Origin: Schistocephalus solidus
Taxonomy: Eukaryota; Platyhelminthes; Cestoda; Diphyllobothriidea; Diphyllobothriidae
Length of the DNA stretch: 64,000 nt
Direction: 5' to 3'
Assembly: GCA_017591395.1 (NCBI GenBank)
Contig: WEDG01001278.1
Coordinates: forward strand, 62,001-126,000
The notes below the pieces were generated by a model that was not told where the DNA came from, did no database searches, and saw nothing but the letters and a program-made list of their open reading frames with translations. Positions 50,101 to 62,585 of this stretch are shown here, one piece after another. Both the position numbers and the translations under genes were made by a program. The first letter of the stretch is position 1; the number at the start of each line of letters is the position of its first letter.

Positions 50101-50739
50101 CTCCTTCTTCGTGACTACTTCCTGGAACTCACTTCTTCGCTTCAATTAGCAAAATTTTGTACTGTTTGGATCTCCATTTTATGGAAATTGTTGTTCACAG
50201 AACGTTCCGTTGCCTATATTACTTTCTTTTGCAACGATATCTTGCAGGTATAGCGCGTAATGAATGACCGCTCTGCATTATAATCGGTTGGCGGAGGGCC
50301 TATAGACGCAACATGGTGTTCAGACTGATTCCATACGGATTTTAAGCGGTTAAACAAAGTCGAGAAAGGGGTGTGTGTCTGGTGGATACAATGGCCGACT
50401 TAAGCCGTGCCTTGCCAGTTTGGTAAAAAGTTCGACTCAATGGAACAGAGGCGGTCTGCTAGCCCAGGATCTTTGCTGCCTACCGTGATGGAACAGATAC
50501 CTTTTACAGCAAGGCCTGATGAAGTTATATTCGTTTTGGAATAATTACTTTTCAAGCCCAGTTGATGTGCCCTCGAACCCGTCTAGGATAGAGCGAACTA
50601 CGTTTTCTCCAAAGAAGCTATCCAGCCGCTGCACGTCACAAGTGCAGTCAAAAACCACAGTCGGAAAAGGATCATGAGTTAGTTCTCATCTGACTGAAAT
50701 GAAGGGCGATCGTTCGCGGAATTGGGCGGATAGAATCAG
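50101..50739. other. intergenic, no gene seen
   Basis: Possibly more LINE debris upstream of the RT fragment that follows, but no clear motif. Confidence 0.35.
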
Positions 50740-51400
50740 TTTGTTAGAGCGAAGTTAGTATAGAGATGTTATTACCTTGCATCAAAGTTCTTGCAGGACA
50801 GGCAAGGAAAGGATTAAATCGTCAGCCCGGTGTAATTTTCGTCCGACTACGACAAAGCCTTTGGAATCGGTGAGGTCACTTTGAAAAGTGCTCTGCGTGA
50901 TGAAGTAAATCCACAAAGTGGAGCTGGTTGAATCAGTTATAGCGAATACCGTCATAAGCACAAGTAAATAAAGCCGATCGGCAGCAGATTCTTGGGTAAA
51001 TATGAACTAGATAGCAGGTGAACCATACAGAACGAATAGCTATAGGTGCACTCTAGGTCAGCCTTCGCCGAGTCAACCCTCGTTTCCAGTTGACCCTTCG
51101 ATAACATCGCCAGCACGTAACCAATCCGGTGAGACGACCTGAACGGTTTAGCTTTTATGTCTACACAGCACATGGATAAACCATTAAAGTCAGAATCAGA
51201 CCGCCAAGTTCAGAGATGTCCACCGTGTACCGCACAGTATTGTGGTGCAGGGATAGTGACTTAAAGTAGATTTTAGTGAGAGCAGACTTGTGTATGAACA
51301 TATGGTAGTTGAGTGGGGAAGCGATATCTGAGACGAGTTCGAGGAACTAAGCGCAAGCACCGCTGATCGAACAGATCCGGGTATATTCAAATATTCTGAG
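50740..51400 (+). pseudogene. reverse transcriptase fragment of another LINE type
   Basis: Near 50843-50930 the + strand reads 'DYDKAFGIGEVTLKSALRDE', like the D.(D/E)KAFDS..R..LW.AL motif with the first catalytic Asp of R1/jockey/RTE-like RTs. Downstream decay to about 51400 looks compatible with RT remnants but has no clear motif. Confidence 0.4.
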
Positions 51401-54400
51401 GTCCAATATGTACTATACCAAAAATATAATAATCACGAAGTTTCTCCTATGGACCACGTATGCCAATAAAAATTCGGTACACGTACAAACCTTAGCTATG
51501 TTCCAAAATGGTAAAGGACTTAGTCTACATCTAGCAGATCAAAAATAACAATGCTTTTCGAACACTGAATGAAAAAAAGTCAGTTCCCATACGGCCTGGT
51601 ATCCTCTGAGATTTTCGTGTGGACAAAAACTAGCTTTGCATTAACATCAAAAACAGAAAATCTCCAGTATTTATTTATTCATTGGGTTGCCGCGAGTGGC
51701 TTGTGAGGCCAGAGAGGCAACCAGCATATCCAGGCGTGTTTATATGTGTAGCCCCACCTGATATTGTTATTCACATATCAGTATTGCATATCTTGGCAGG
51801 TAATACTTTCTTTTGGACAGCACACGTAAGAATTTAAGTTGACGGTATCGACGGTTACTACGAGCACACAGCTGGCTCCAATTTTCCTCGCGGTTCCGGC
51901 CATAAGTGTCGAAAGAAACATATTTTGCAGTACAGCCACTAACACCCCGTAAAACTACTCCTGAGTTATACTGCTGAAATCTCATCTTTTAGAAGTTTTC
52001 TGGATAGCCCCAAAATATAATTCTCATACTCTGTATTTCACCAGTACAAGTTCCTGGTCTCCGGGGCATACCGTATTATGATTATGTTGTAATCATTTTG
52101 ATAATCACAAGGCCTATACTATCTGAGTCAAACGTCCGCGGCACAACGATCCAGATCCCGAGAGTGATAACCAGACATACAGCAATCGTCCCCTGTTCAC
52201 CGTTCGTGCATCGAACATCGGATAGTACGTCAGTCGGAACGTTTTCCGGAGTTTCATAAAACTAGGTATATTCCAGGAAGTCAAATCCTTGTTGGGCCCA
52301 TATGGGCATGGCGGGGTTGGAGGATGCTGGACAAGGTCAATTGACTGGGCGTTCAACACGCTAGGTCTGCCCCCCCCCCAAAAAAAACATCGCACAAAGG
52401 CAGTCAGCTTCTTCTCGTATACTTTCCCCTTTGCCAATATATATTAGCAAGTTTATGTGCAGTTCATATGGGTTGCTGAATACTGTGTCACACACAAATA
52501 TGCACTACGGAGCGTTTTAAGCGAAAAGCACGCCCCCAACTCACCCAAGACAACAGGTGTTAGGAGCAATCAGAGGCAAAGCCCGCAAATCCAGCAGCAA
52601 GTAAACGCCTTAGAAGTAGCCCACAAAAAACCTATTCATTTTACCTAGAGTGAAGTAGGTGTCTTTCGGGCCTTTTCAACTAAAAGCAGTAAATATTTAG
52701 AGTTAAAACAGCATGAGCAAGTCGAAAAATGATGTGGCAGGTAAGTTAAATTTAAAATGAAAAATTTTGCTCTAAGTGACGGGCAACATAGCCTGCGCAG
52801 CCTCGCTTAATGACGGGACCATGTTTTCAGGGATGAGAGGTTAATGAATATAACACCACACACAAACCCAGAGTGGAATCAAACATTTTCTCGTCAGGAA
52901 TTGAAGCAACGGCGTCAAGTGGAAACACCCCACGCGTGGATCATACAACACGAGAATACATTTTGTCCTCAGCCGGGGATAATTTGCAATAAGTGAACTT
53001 GACAACTTAAACATCTCGAAATATGGTAGATATGCAACGTTCCGATTGCTCTAGTCAGAATGGCGTGATCATTATCGTCATTAGTGGACCGTAATTTGGA
53101 CTCTATGACGTGTTTCTCTGGACTTTCAGCTCCTACAACGGGATGTTAGCGTCTCCCTCAACCGGCGAAGGATCAGTATTCATCATGCAGGTAAAAAGTT
53201 ATATCATAAGATAGTGAATAGTGACCACAAATTTATTATGTAACGCTGGTCGAGAGACAAGAGGAAAATAAAGAAACGGTAGTAATAATGTGGCGGGTGG
53301 AGGAATTATGATGGATTAGAGTTGTGTAGACAATTAGGATAGTCGATCATAGATCCCGTTAGGCAGACGAAGGGATCGAGACTGTCGGTCGCCAGAGCAC
53401 TGACCACGGTCGCGGTGGCAAGGGGATCAAAATCGAAAGTTCCAAAGTCACCGCATTTTCATTTTCCTTCACATCCCTCATTCGGTCTTATCCAATAGAC
53501 GTTAAAAAACCCCTGCCGTAGACATGGCAATGTCCTCGATGCCTACATCGGCAATCGGTGACAGTACAACGACTTGACTGGCTACTGGAGGTACTTGGTC
53601 ATCGGGGAGTATGAATAGAGAGACGGGTGTACAGAGGCGTGGGCGACAGCGATAAGATTTGAATTTTGTGAGGCACAGTATAAGGGGCTCGACTGCTCAC
53701 ATTCCGGCTATCGGACTGTGAATAGGAACCTTCAAATAGTCGGCGTTTTCGCAATGTTGCAGCATGAGTTTAGGGTGAATGCAAAATTAGTGGCGGTACT
53801 ATTCATAATTATCAGACACCAGAGCGCTGATCAGTATAAAAAAACCGGTTTTATATGTTTTTTTCTTCACACACACCTCGCCTAACCTTATCCAGTAACA
53901 GTTAGGAGGCGGCTATTAGCTTTAATCGTCACTCGTATTTTATCTGTTCCGCCCGAATTTCAGTCTAGCAAAATCAGCCAACCGTTATAAATACCTCCAT
54001 CCAATTTATTTCCCTTTAGTTAGGGAATGAGGCCTTTTTCCATGAGCTCCCTTTTTGCATCAAAAACCAAAAATTTCCACCTTCACGGCATTAATCACAG
54101 AAAGTAGAAAATAACCAGTAGTTGTTGGTCCGTTGAAAGCTACGATCCAGGATAACATTTCGTCTGTGTGTATAGCAATTGTTCAGTAAATGGTTATTCA
54201 GTTTATTTAAATTTCTATACCGTATCTCAAATCATCATCGCATCTGATAGTCCTGTTCAGCTGTCAACACCCCACTGTCAGAAGGCGCTCCGGCGAACGC
54301 CAGTATTGTAACGTGTAAGCCACTGATGGAACATTTTTAGGACATTGCAGGGTACTATGTGCCTTTAATGTGCCTCGTGCAGTGTGGGTAGGTTTTACGG

Positions 54401-55267
54401 TTTAAGCCTTAGTTTTCTCGACGTACGTACCTTATCACTGTCAGTACACTCCCCTCTATGACCTCAGAATGCAATGGATGGGATGCTAATGTTGGTCTAG
54501 TGCACCCCACCCCACCCTGCCCTCCCTCCACCTCTCATATAGGACCGTTGTTCGGCAACTCGAAGCTCAAGTGTGTGATAAACTTGTGCATGCCATCACA
54601 CGTTCATGGCAGAGGCTTCACTCGGACAGCCTGATAAATATCGATTTTTCATTGCTGAAGATTTTCTTTCGGCGCAGCTGTCTCACGGGTGGAAAGGAGG
54701 ATACATGCTGACGAATCTGTAATAAAAAGTCTGGGCTTACTTATTGTAGGAATCACTAATGCATAGTAAATAGGCCAGTGAACTGTAGAGGTGCGCGACA
54801 GGCAAAATGTCACCCGACGGAGCTTAACCAATTTCAGTCACTTGTCACCTGACGCAAAAATTGGCTGCCGAAGGCAAATTTGTGATGCTGCTTTACTATA
54901 AATAGGCTTATTGATTTGGCACTACTTGGGCGCCGTCAAATCCTTAGAACACAGGAAAAAACCTAAAACAAACTCCTCTTTTCATTAACCACTTTTGATT
55001 TGGTTTGTTTGTTTGCTTAAAAAGCAGTGTTCGAAATAAAGAGTTTGTTTTAAGTAAAAAAATATGTTTTCCAAGGTTCAGATATATCACAATTTGAAGT
55101 CAAAACAGTTTTAAAGAATGGGGATGAATGTATCAGGTAAGAGTCAAGACTAGTCTGTTATTGATTTTCAAGTATATTCATTCGACAGAGGTAGAAACGT
55201 CTGCGGTCGATTTGAAGGGATAAGTTCTTCCAATCAGATGCGATCACAGTCGATTCCGGTGTGGGGT
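51401..55267. other. intergenic, no gene seen
   Basis: No recognisable gene or domain. It contains a C/A homopolymer junction at about 52371-52388 and several AT-rich stretches. Confidence 0.4.
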
Positions 55268-55774
55268 TGTAACGAACCACAGTTCCGACAGAATTGTTTG
55301 AATGAACTGGGAACACTTTTCGCGCGGGTCCCGGATGGGAATGGTGTGATCGATGGTCTGTGAAGATGGCCGGTGTTCCTTCTTTCCCTACCGCTGACAT
55401 CTCCCCTCGTTACCGCCGTCGTACCGTCTCGAAAGTCCCTGACCGTCAGCATCTCCACGACCCTCACCCGAATTTGCGAACAGCACTGCACTCCCCACCG
55501 GTATCTAACTGATCACTCTTGACCACCTCCCACTCCAAGCGGATCGATTGTATAAGTCCCCAGTATTCGCTTGTATCTTTATATTTCTCTTTTACTATCT
55601 ACAATTGGTTACTGTTGACATAGATACCTTACGTTATAAACTTATTCTCTCCTGCTATCTATACATGTGTGCATGATGAAGTGTGTAACGATTCTGCTGA
55701 CGTTATATGGCTACAGATTGTCCTAGTGATATACTCCACAGTGTGTGCTATCTTTGACATTCTCGGCCGCTACA
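55268..55774 (+). repeat. left LTR
   Basis: 507 bp, TGTA...TACA. Open frames through it are by-products of the repeat and occur in both copies. Confidence 0.75.
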
Positions 55775-55873
55775 TTGGTGGCAGTGGTGGGAGGGATAGG
55801 AGCACACACTTCCACACCTACCAAACCGACCCGCACAGCACTGAGGACAGGGCTGCATTTCAGAAGGAGGCCA

Positions 55874-56380
55874 TGTAATGAACCACAGTTCCGACAGAAT
55901 TGTTTGAATGAACTGGGAACACTTTTCGCGCGGGTCCCGGATGGGAATGGTGTGATCGATGGTCTGTGAAGATGGCCGGTGTTCGATCTTTCCCTACCGC
56001 TGACATCTCCCCTCGTTACCGCCGTCGTACCGTCTCGAATGTCCCTGACTGTCAGCATCTCCACGACCCTCACCCGCATTTGCGAACAGCACTGCACTCC
56101 CCAACGGTATCTAACTGATAATTTGTGACCACTTCCCACTCCAAGCGGATCAATTGTATAAGTCCCCAGTATTCGCTTGTATCTTTATATTTCTCTTTTA
56201 CTATCTACAATTTGTTACTGTTGACATAGATACCTTACGTTATAAACTTATTCTCTCTTGCTATCTATACATGTGTGCATGATGAAGTGTGTAACGATTC
56301 TGCCGATGTAATATGGCTACAGATTGTCCTAGTGATATACTCCACAGTGTGTGCTATCTTTGACATTCTCGGCCGCTACA
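55874..56380 (+). repeat. right LTR
   Basis: 507 bp, same length and ends as the left LTR, offset 606 bp. Confidence 0.75.
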
Positions 56381-57489
56381 GGGTCTGCCAACTAATTAGA
56401 CTTAGTTGACTGATTGCTAAAAAAGGTGAAAAAAGATTAGAAGCAGGAAGAGTTCAACGGTAAGAAACTTTAAATGCAGTCCTACAGTCTTCCTATTTGT
56501 ATTATATAACATAGTGTTGAAGTATGTTTGATCTAGCTGTATGAAACAGCTAGTACCATTCGTTTCATAAAGCTATATCAAAACCTAGGCTTGCGGCTCG
56601 TTGTGCATTCGGATTACGTATAGCATAAATTATATTAAAACAGGAATAAATATACTACTAATAGACTGAGATAAAAAATATAATAAGTTTTGCAGGTTAG
56701 TTTTTATGTAAATTGTTTAACAATCATAAAATTATATATAAAAATAAAGACGCTATCCAAAAACATTTAAAAATGTAAAATTATCATAAATTTTTTAATA
56801 AGTTTTAAATATTGAAAAAAAGCTGCTTTTTAGATAATGGGTATATAAATCATTAAATTGAGAACCCTTGGGCATAGCCAGAAGATAGGTATTTATGAGT
56901 CTTGTAGGTCACTAACCACCAGCTATAGCTTGCCCATAACCAGATGATTAAATTCTTCATCTCTATCTGCATTGCAGGTATCAGTATCAGTATATTTGAG
57001 GGAGATGTAGGTGAGTCACCTTTGAATTCCCTATTTGTACATACGAGTTGTGGTATAAAAAAATAGTATCTCGATATGTTGGCGAGGCCAACATAGTGGA
57101 ACAAAGTTGAAAAAGAGCAGACAGTGAAAAAACTCCCGGTGATATTTAGGAGAAAAAAACTGTCGCCCTTGGGAGGGGGGTCCAACGGGGGGCATTTCGG
57201 AGGTCACATGATGCTCCATTGCTGATTGCAGCGTCCGTTGAGGGATTTCAAAGGCTGAAATAGATGTCCAGATCATCCTCGGTCCATTGCGGTTCGAACC
57301 AGGGGATAACGTTCATACACCTCATGGACGACGGACACCAGGTCCAGCTGATGCGAATACTCACGGTGTCATCAAGGTGTGTAAATAAGTTAAGCATCGA
57401 AAACCTCGAGGACTAATGGGAGAATGCAAGCCCTCGAACGAAAATAACAAACATAAAGAAATGTTACTTAAATATAGCTAGTAGTATCT
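56381..57489. other. AT-rich intergenic DNA
   Basis: 56500-56860 is strongly AT-rich. Frames at 56853-57276 (-) are unrecognised. The right end abuts the 3' end of the - strand LINE. Confidence 0.4.
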
Positions 57490-57524
57490 TAAATGCCTTA
57501 TTTATGACGTCACACTTGCAGCTT

Positions 57525-60319
57525 TCAGTTAGTGTTGTAGCTCGCACCATTATATCGATCTAACTTTCGCTTAAAAACCTCCAAGGAGTCCGACATTACA
57601 ACATCCAGAGGAAGACTATTCCAAGCTTCGACTACTCTATTGGAGAAGAAGTACTTACGAGTGTCTAGCCTTGCTCCAGTCACACGTAATTTGAGAGGAT
57701 GACCTCTCAAGTTCGTTGTTTTTGCTAACTCGAAGAAATCCCCTGGCACGAGACAACAGTCCTGGATACGTAGTATGCGGAATGTTAGTATCAGGTCCCC
57801 CCGAAGCTGTCTATAGTGCAAGGGAAAGAGATTGAGACTCGACAGCCGTGTTTCATAAGGCAGTGAGGCATGTCCAAGGACAAGTTTGGTTGCTCGCCTT
57901 TGGACCTTCTCGAGGATGTTGATGTCCTTCGCCGCCCAGGGTCTCCAAGCTTGGATGGCGGACTCCAGCTGTGGCCGCACGAATGTTCCGAAGACTTTAG
58001 CGAAGCAGTCGGTAGTGAAGGCTGCAAAAGCTAGTTTAACGAGGTACAGAATCGACATGGCTGACTTCGCTACCTTTGCGCAATGTAGGGAGGGTTTAAG
58101 CGAAGGCGTGATCCAGACTCCAAGGTCCTTTTGGACATCCACTTCTTTCAATGGAATGCCATTCAAACTGTAAACCGTACGGTTCGAAGGATGGCTTTTC
58201 CCGACTCTTATGATGTTGCACTTGCTCTCATTAAACGGCAAGAGCCAGTCATTGGACCATTTCTGGAGTCGATTTAAGTTTGTTTGCAAGTTCTCTTCAT
58301 CAGCCGCAGTTTGAATGACGCGCCAAAGTTTGAGATCATCGGCAAATATGGCAATATCGCAGTCCAGTTCGTTGGCACAATCATTGATGTAGACAATGAA
58401 CCGTATAGGCCGAGAGAACAGAGCCTTGGGGAACACCACTCTCGACCTCAACTTTAGTCGACTGTTTGTCGCTGATATGCACAGTTTGTGAGCGGCCAGT
58501 TAAGAAGTTTTTCTATCCATGTCAGAAGTCTACCTCTTACGCCTATGCGGTTGAGTTTATAAAGAAGGCGGTGGTGCGGCACGCTATCAAAAAGCCTTTT
58601 TGAAGTCTATATAGACTGCGTGCACCGTATTACCACTATCGACCGCTTCAGTCCAACGTTCTAAACAGTAGAGCAAATTTGTGACGCAGGATCTACCTCT
58701 ACGGAAACCGTGCTGGGCATCGGATAGCAGATTGTTATGTTCTAAGAACTGTATTAGTTGTTGCTTAATTATTTTTTCCATGATTTTGCAGCAAACTGAA
58801 GTTAGGCTGACCGGTCGATAATTGTTAGCAGAAGCCCGGCTTCCACCCTTATAAAGCGGCGTAATCCATGCGGATTTCCAGTCGGCTGGTAGACTTCCGG
58901 TCTGGAAGGATGCTTGGAAAAGCGTAGAGAGTGGTTTTGCCAACTCTCTCATGAGCTCTTTCAACAGCTTGGCAGGTACTTCATCGGGACCCGGAGACTT
59001 GGATTCCTTTAACCCCCAAAGTTCCTTGAGGAAAGTAGTCTCGGTAAAATTAACAGTCTCGACTATTGTATCCACTTCGAAGCCATCGGTAGGGTGATCG
59101 GATCTCGTTTCCTTTGTGAAAACCGACTGGAAAAATTCCGAAAGATGATTAGCCTTCGCACCGTCTTCAGTGAGGTCTATGCACTCGGCGGTCATCAGCA
59201 GGGGTATTGGATCCTTGTTCCGTGTATTCTGTCTGAGGTAACCGTAAAACAGTTTTCGGGTTCACGGTGGCCCGGTTCAGCAGGTCAACTTCGAAAGCCT
59301 GTCTTGTTCTAAAAATAAGGCCCTTGACCCGATTTCTCTGCATTTTATACGCATTTAGAGATGTAGGAGTTCCGTCCCTAAGCGATTTTTTCCACAATCT
59401 CCGCTTTTTGTTAACTTCGATTTTTAAGGCCTGCGAAAGCCATCGCGGTCTGCTCGTTAACCTTTTTCTCAAAATTGGACAGTGTTTGTCCATGAGCCTG
59501 TGCAGTATGTGCCGGAACGTTTCCTAGTCCTCGGTTACGTTTCCAAAGAATAAAGGTTCCCACTGAGTGCACATGAGTTCGGCCCTCATTCCACCGAAAT
59601 CGCCTTGCCATATATTCCTTCTGATTGTTGTGGGTCTTGCTGGTATAGAAAATAGTGAGTACTCCCATCGCATTACCACGTGGTCACTTTTGCCCTAGCG
59701 GCGGTAGACACGACACTTTCGTCGATGCTGTCGTGCGACTTCGTGAGAACTAGGTCCAGGCAATTGGCCTGTTGTCCTTCGCACACCCTGGTTGGAAAAG
59801 TGACGCTGTGTGAGACGTAGCTTTAGTGTCGTGCTCAGAAAACAACCGTCGAAGGCTAGATCAGAACTATGTGCACAGGTCGAGCTCCAGTCGATGTGAG
59901 GTGCATTGAAGTCACCCATGATCAGGATATCCAACCGTGTGGCAATCTTTTCAAGTTCCTCTAGCAGGTAAGCATCAGCTACGGGGTCTCTTCTCGGTGG
60001 GCGGTAGACTGTCAGGATATCTAGACTTGATGTACCTGGCACTTTTACGGATAGCCATATCGCCTCGGAAGTAGGCGCGAGTTTATAAGTTTTGTCTAAA
60101 ACTGTAATTTCTTTTTTCACGTATGTGAGTACGCCACCTCCTTTGACGCTCTTTCCTGTCTTTTCTAAAAAGTTGGTAGCCAACCATATTTACCTCGCGG
60201 TCGTCCACGTGTTGGGACAACCAAGTTTCTGTTACGGAAATTATATCTGGAGATAGATCGCAGCTATGAATCTTAAGCTCATCGAGCTTCGATAATATAC
60301 TCTGTGCATTAGTGTACAT
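57525..60319 (-). pseudogene. LINE ORF2 (endonuclease + reverse transcriptase), frameshifted
   Basis: 60319-59695: EEP endonuclease with 'TNAQSILSKLDELKIHS', SVTETWLS, 'GGVLTYVKKEITV' and 'DILIMGDFNAPHIDW'. 59668-59167: linker. 59195-58587: RT fingers and palm with 'SPGPDEVPAKLLKEL', 'NNYRPVSLTSVCCKIMEK', 'QHGFRRGRSC' and 'YIDFKKAF'. 58451-57525: 'IAIFADDLKLW' (catalytic FADD at about 58350), thumb, and the C-terminal domain with 'GHPLKLR' and 'NSLPLDVV'. Breaks fall at about 60130, 59690, 59190, 58590 and 58440, the last damaging the PQGS block. As a whole it cannot be translated. Confidence 0.8.
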
Positions 60320-60659
60320 GCATGTTAGTTTTCGGTTTGCTCGGAAAATGCTAACAGTCGGGCGCGAGCCCCTGTTTACTGGGCCAACTGCGTGGTAATC
60401 CGGAACGGTCCTCTCCAGGGGGAGAATAATGGACGATGGATCACTTGGTTGTTGTAAATAACCAAGTTTGTTTCCCCCTCACTGAGCCGCCGTCTTAGTT
60501 CGATGACAAGTTGATGGCGTTTGTTCCGCTCTGCAGGTGAGAAGTCCTGTTGAAAAATTCCAGGGTTTGAGTTTTTGTAACTTAAAGCGCCTCGACAGAA
60601 TGAGACTGGCTTCCTGGCTACTGGTCAAGATAACTTTTAGAGGCCTAGGACGTGTTGAT

Positions 60660-61375
60660 TTCGATGAAGATCTTTTTGCTAAGACCTTTGGAACATTCGT
60701 TAGGCCACATTTGGAATACGCTATGCACGCCTGGAAACCCTGGACAGTTCAAGATCAGAACTGCCTCGAAAGAGTCCAGAGGAAAGCCACCAAAAATGGT
60801 TAGAAGTCAAAGCTCCTTGCCATATCCCACCCGCCTAATGAATCTTAATCTGTTCCCTTTGAGTTATAGGCAAATGCGTGGTGATCTCCGCAGACATTCC
60901 GCATTGTGAAGGGATTGATTGTTGCCTGGAATTCTCGGACTTCTTTGAATTTGCCACCACGACCCATCTCCGAGGTCACCCATTGAAACTGCGTGTCCAG
61001 CAGGCGAGACTGGATGTGCGCAAGTTCTCCTTCTCTGTCAGAGTGGTTAAACCATGGAATGCTCTCCCTGAAGACGTTGTGATGTCACCATCGCTGGAAA
61101 GCTTTTAAAAAGGAACCTTTGACAGTTTTATGTTCCGCAACGAGCCTGAGCGATGAGGCATTTATCTTAACCCTCGAGAGTCGTGCACCACTTGTCAAAT
61201 TTTATGACCGCCTTTTGTACCTTGGCAACCCACACGGTTTCTCTGTATACCGCACTTAATTTTACGTTACAAATAGGGTACTCAAAGGCCCATGCCTATT
61301 TCCCTCAATAAATTGAATTGAATTGAATTGAATTGAATTGAATTGAATTGAATTGAATTGAATTGAATTGAATTG
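60660..61375 (+). mobile_element. 5'-truncated LINE copy inserted into ORF1 of the - strand LINE
   Basis: Encodes on + only the C-terminal part of the same ORF2 type: 'EDLFAKTFGTFVRPHLEYAM', 'HPLKLRVQQARLDVRKFSFS', 'WNALPEDVVMSPSLE', to about 61110. A 3' UTR ends TTTCCCTCAATAA at about 61310 and a tail of 13 AATTG units runs 61311-61375. It lies in opposite orientation to the host LINE. Flanks TTGATTTCGA (655-664 of the 60-kb block) and TTGATTCGGA (61373-61382) look like an imperfect target-site duplication. Confidence 0.75.
61311..61375 (+). repeat. (AATTG)13 tail
   Basis: Thirteen perfect 5-bp units, the microsatellite-like 3' tail of the inserted LINE copy. Confidence 0.9.
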
Positions 61376-62199
61376 ATTCGGATTGGCTTTCGGGCCGTTT
61401 TCCAAGGCGGAAGGCTTTTTCCAGTTCAATAGACGTATTTTGTTCCAGAATATTGTTCAGAAGTTCACGAAAGTGGTTCATGTCTTCAGAATATCGGTCT
61501 ACTGGAGTCGCAGCCGTTGATTCAGGTAGTACCTGTATTATGAAGCTTTTTTTTCTGTCCGTGGCATTTTTTGTAACTACGACGCTGTCTTCCTCTATCT
61601 GGTGGGAAGGTTTCACGTTGCGAACTGGTGATGATGGAGGGGATGCTGATTGGCTATGCGTTGGCTTTGATCCGGTTTTTTTTCGATTCGGCGAATTCCA
61701 CGGGTTCGACGATTTTGAATAGCAGGGGGTATTTTTGGTTGGGGAATCGATTCTACTGCTTGTGCTTGTTGTGAGAATCTCAGTACTTCCTGTGGAGGAC
61801 AAGGCAATGGTCAAAGCCCCGTGTTCGAGCTTTTTTGAGGAATCTTTCGAAGTCGGTTGTCCATTGGCTTTTTCCTTCTTGGTGTAACTTTTGCCGTTTG
61901 GACGGTTTTTTTTTGTTTTAGGCGGACTATTTTTGTCCTGCGCCGTTGGTACTTGTTGTTCAGTAGCCGAAGCAGCTGTAAAAGTTGTTGTTGGGATACC
62001 CTTTGATCGGGTATCGATGGTTTTGCTTCTGGTAAGTCGTTCAGTGGACTACTGAGTGGCATCTACTGCTTTAGAGGTGCCTTTTAGCGGAGATTTTATT
62101 TGTCTTATCTCATCCTCGAGCTGGTTTAGCTTCATGGACAGTTTATGACAGCCTCCACAAATGGCAGTGTTGTCAATAGCATGCATATTAATTTGAGAG

Positions 62200-62292
62200 A
62201 GCGCTCGCCGCCGTGATGAGGTGGTCGAGTGGTTAGCGAGCGTCGCCATCGCGTTGGTGGTCGCGGGTTCAATTCCGGCTAGCGGCATGACT
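62200..62292 (+). repeat. tRNA-Ser-like sequence with A and B boxes
   Basis: 'GATGAGGTGGTCGAGTGGTT' matches the acceptor/D-arm start of a Ser/Leu-type tRNA and its A box (TGGTCGAGTGG), and 'GGTTCAATTCC' at about 62267-62277 is a good B box. GCCGC near 62208 could pair with GCGGC near 62283. The middle does not fold cleanly and the anticodon is unclear, so I call it a tRNA-derived SINE head or tRNA pseudogene. It sits head-to-head with the LINE ORF1 start. Confidence 0.5.
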
Positions 62293-62585
62293 TTTTGAAT
62301 TTTTGTGTGGTGACTTAAGAAGTAACGAGTGGCTAGGTGTAGGTTTACACTATCAGTGCTTTTACACAAACAGTATATAAATTATCTATACCGCCTTTTT
62401 TGCAAATTAATGAAATCCCCCGAACGTTCTTAACTACTTCTGCTAGTGGAAGTTGTTAAAAAGTATTTGTTATAACGAGTTACTCGATATAAAATTGCAA
62501 AAATCAATTAGACAGAATATGGATAATGAACGACTCAGCCTGTTTTTGTAGATACTCCTCAGAAAGCCTGACGAGCAGTTAGAGC
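62293..62585. other. spacer, no gene seen
   Basis: About 290 bp, AT-rich. Confidence 0.35.

Larger units (their letters stand above)
55268..56380 (+). mobile_element. TRIM-like LTR element with 99-bp interior
   Basis: Two 507-bp direct repeats (55268-55774 and 55874-56380), each starting TGTAA(C/T)GAACCAC and ending GGCCGCTACA, so each has TGTA...TACA ends. By eye they differ at about 15 positions. The 99-bp interior starts with a PBS-like TGGTGGCAGTGGTGGGA at 55776-55792 and ends with purine-rich AGAAGGAGG at 55862-55870, three bases before the second LTR. GGGT flanks both sides (55264-55267 and 56381-56384), as a 4-bp target duplication. No gag or pol is present, so it depends on another element or is an internal deletion. 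Confidence 0.8.
60380..62186 (-). pseudogene. LINE ORF1 (split by an insertion)
   Basis: Starts MHAIDNTAICGGCHKLSMKL with a C-G-G-C pair and a coiled-coil-like 'MKLNQLEDEIRQIK', continues in another frame through a Lys/Ser/Pro-rich region (about 62060-61610), then 'FRELLNNILEQNTSIELEKA' and FRLGKRPESQSES at 61380. After the inserted copy it resumes near 60660: 'RPLKVILTSSQEASLILSRR', 'ERNKRHQLVIELRRRL' and 'NLVIYNNQVIHRP' to about 60400. This is the usual LINE ORF1 RNA-binding plan. Frames change at least twice apart from the insertion. Confidence 0.65.
57490..62190 (-). mobile_element. near full-length non-LTR retrotransposon (two ORFs), interrupted
   Basis: On the - strand, in order: ORF1 from ATG 62186 to about 60380, ORF2 from about 60319 to 57525, then a short 3' end. 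Without the inserted copy at about 60660-61375 the element is about 4.0 kb. This is the best preserved transposon in the window and serves as the local reference for the LINE debris at 1.8-9.9 kb. ORF2 has an APE-type endonuclease followed by RT, as in CR1/jockey-type LINEs. Several frameshifts and stops in ORF2 make it inactive. Confidence 0.8.

Noticed and set aside
55669..56139. Open frames on both strands across the LTR repeats.
   Set aside because: They are created by the duplicated LTR sequence, carry no domain and span the LTR/interior border.
62200..62292. A functional tRNA-Ser gene.
   Set aside because: A and B boxes are good but the acceptor stem and anticodon arm do not pair properly, so only a tRNA-like call is made.
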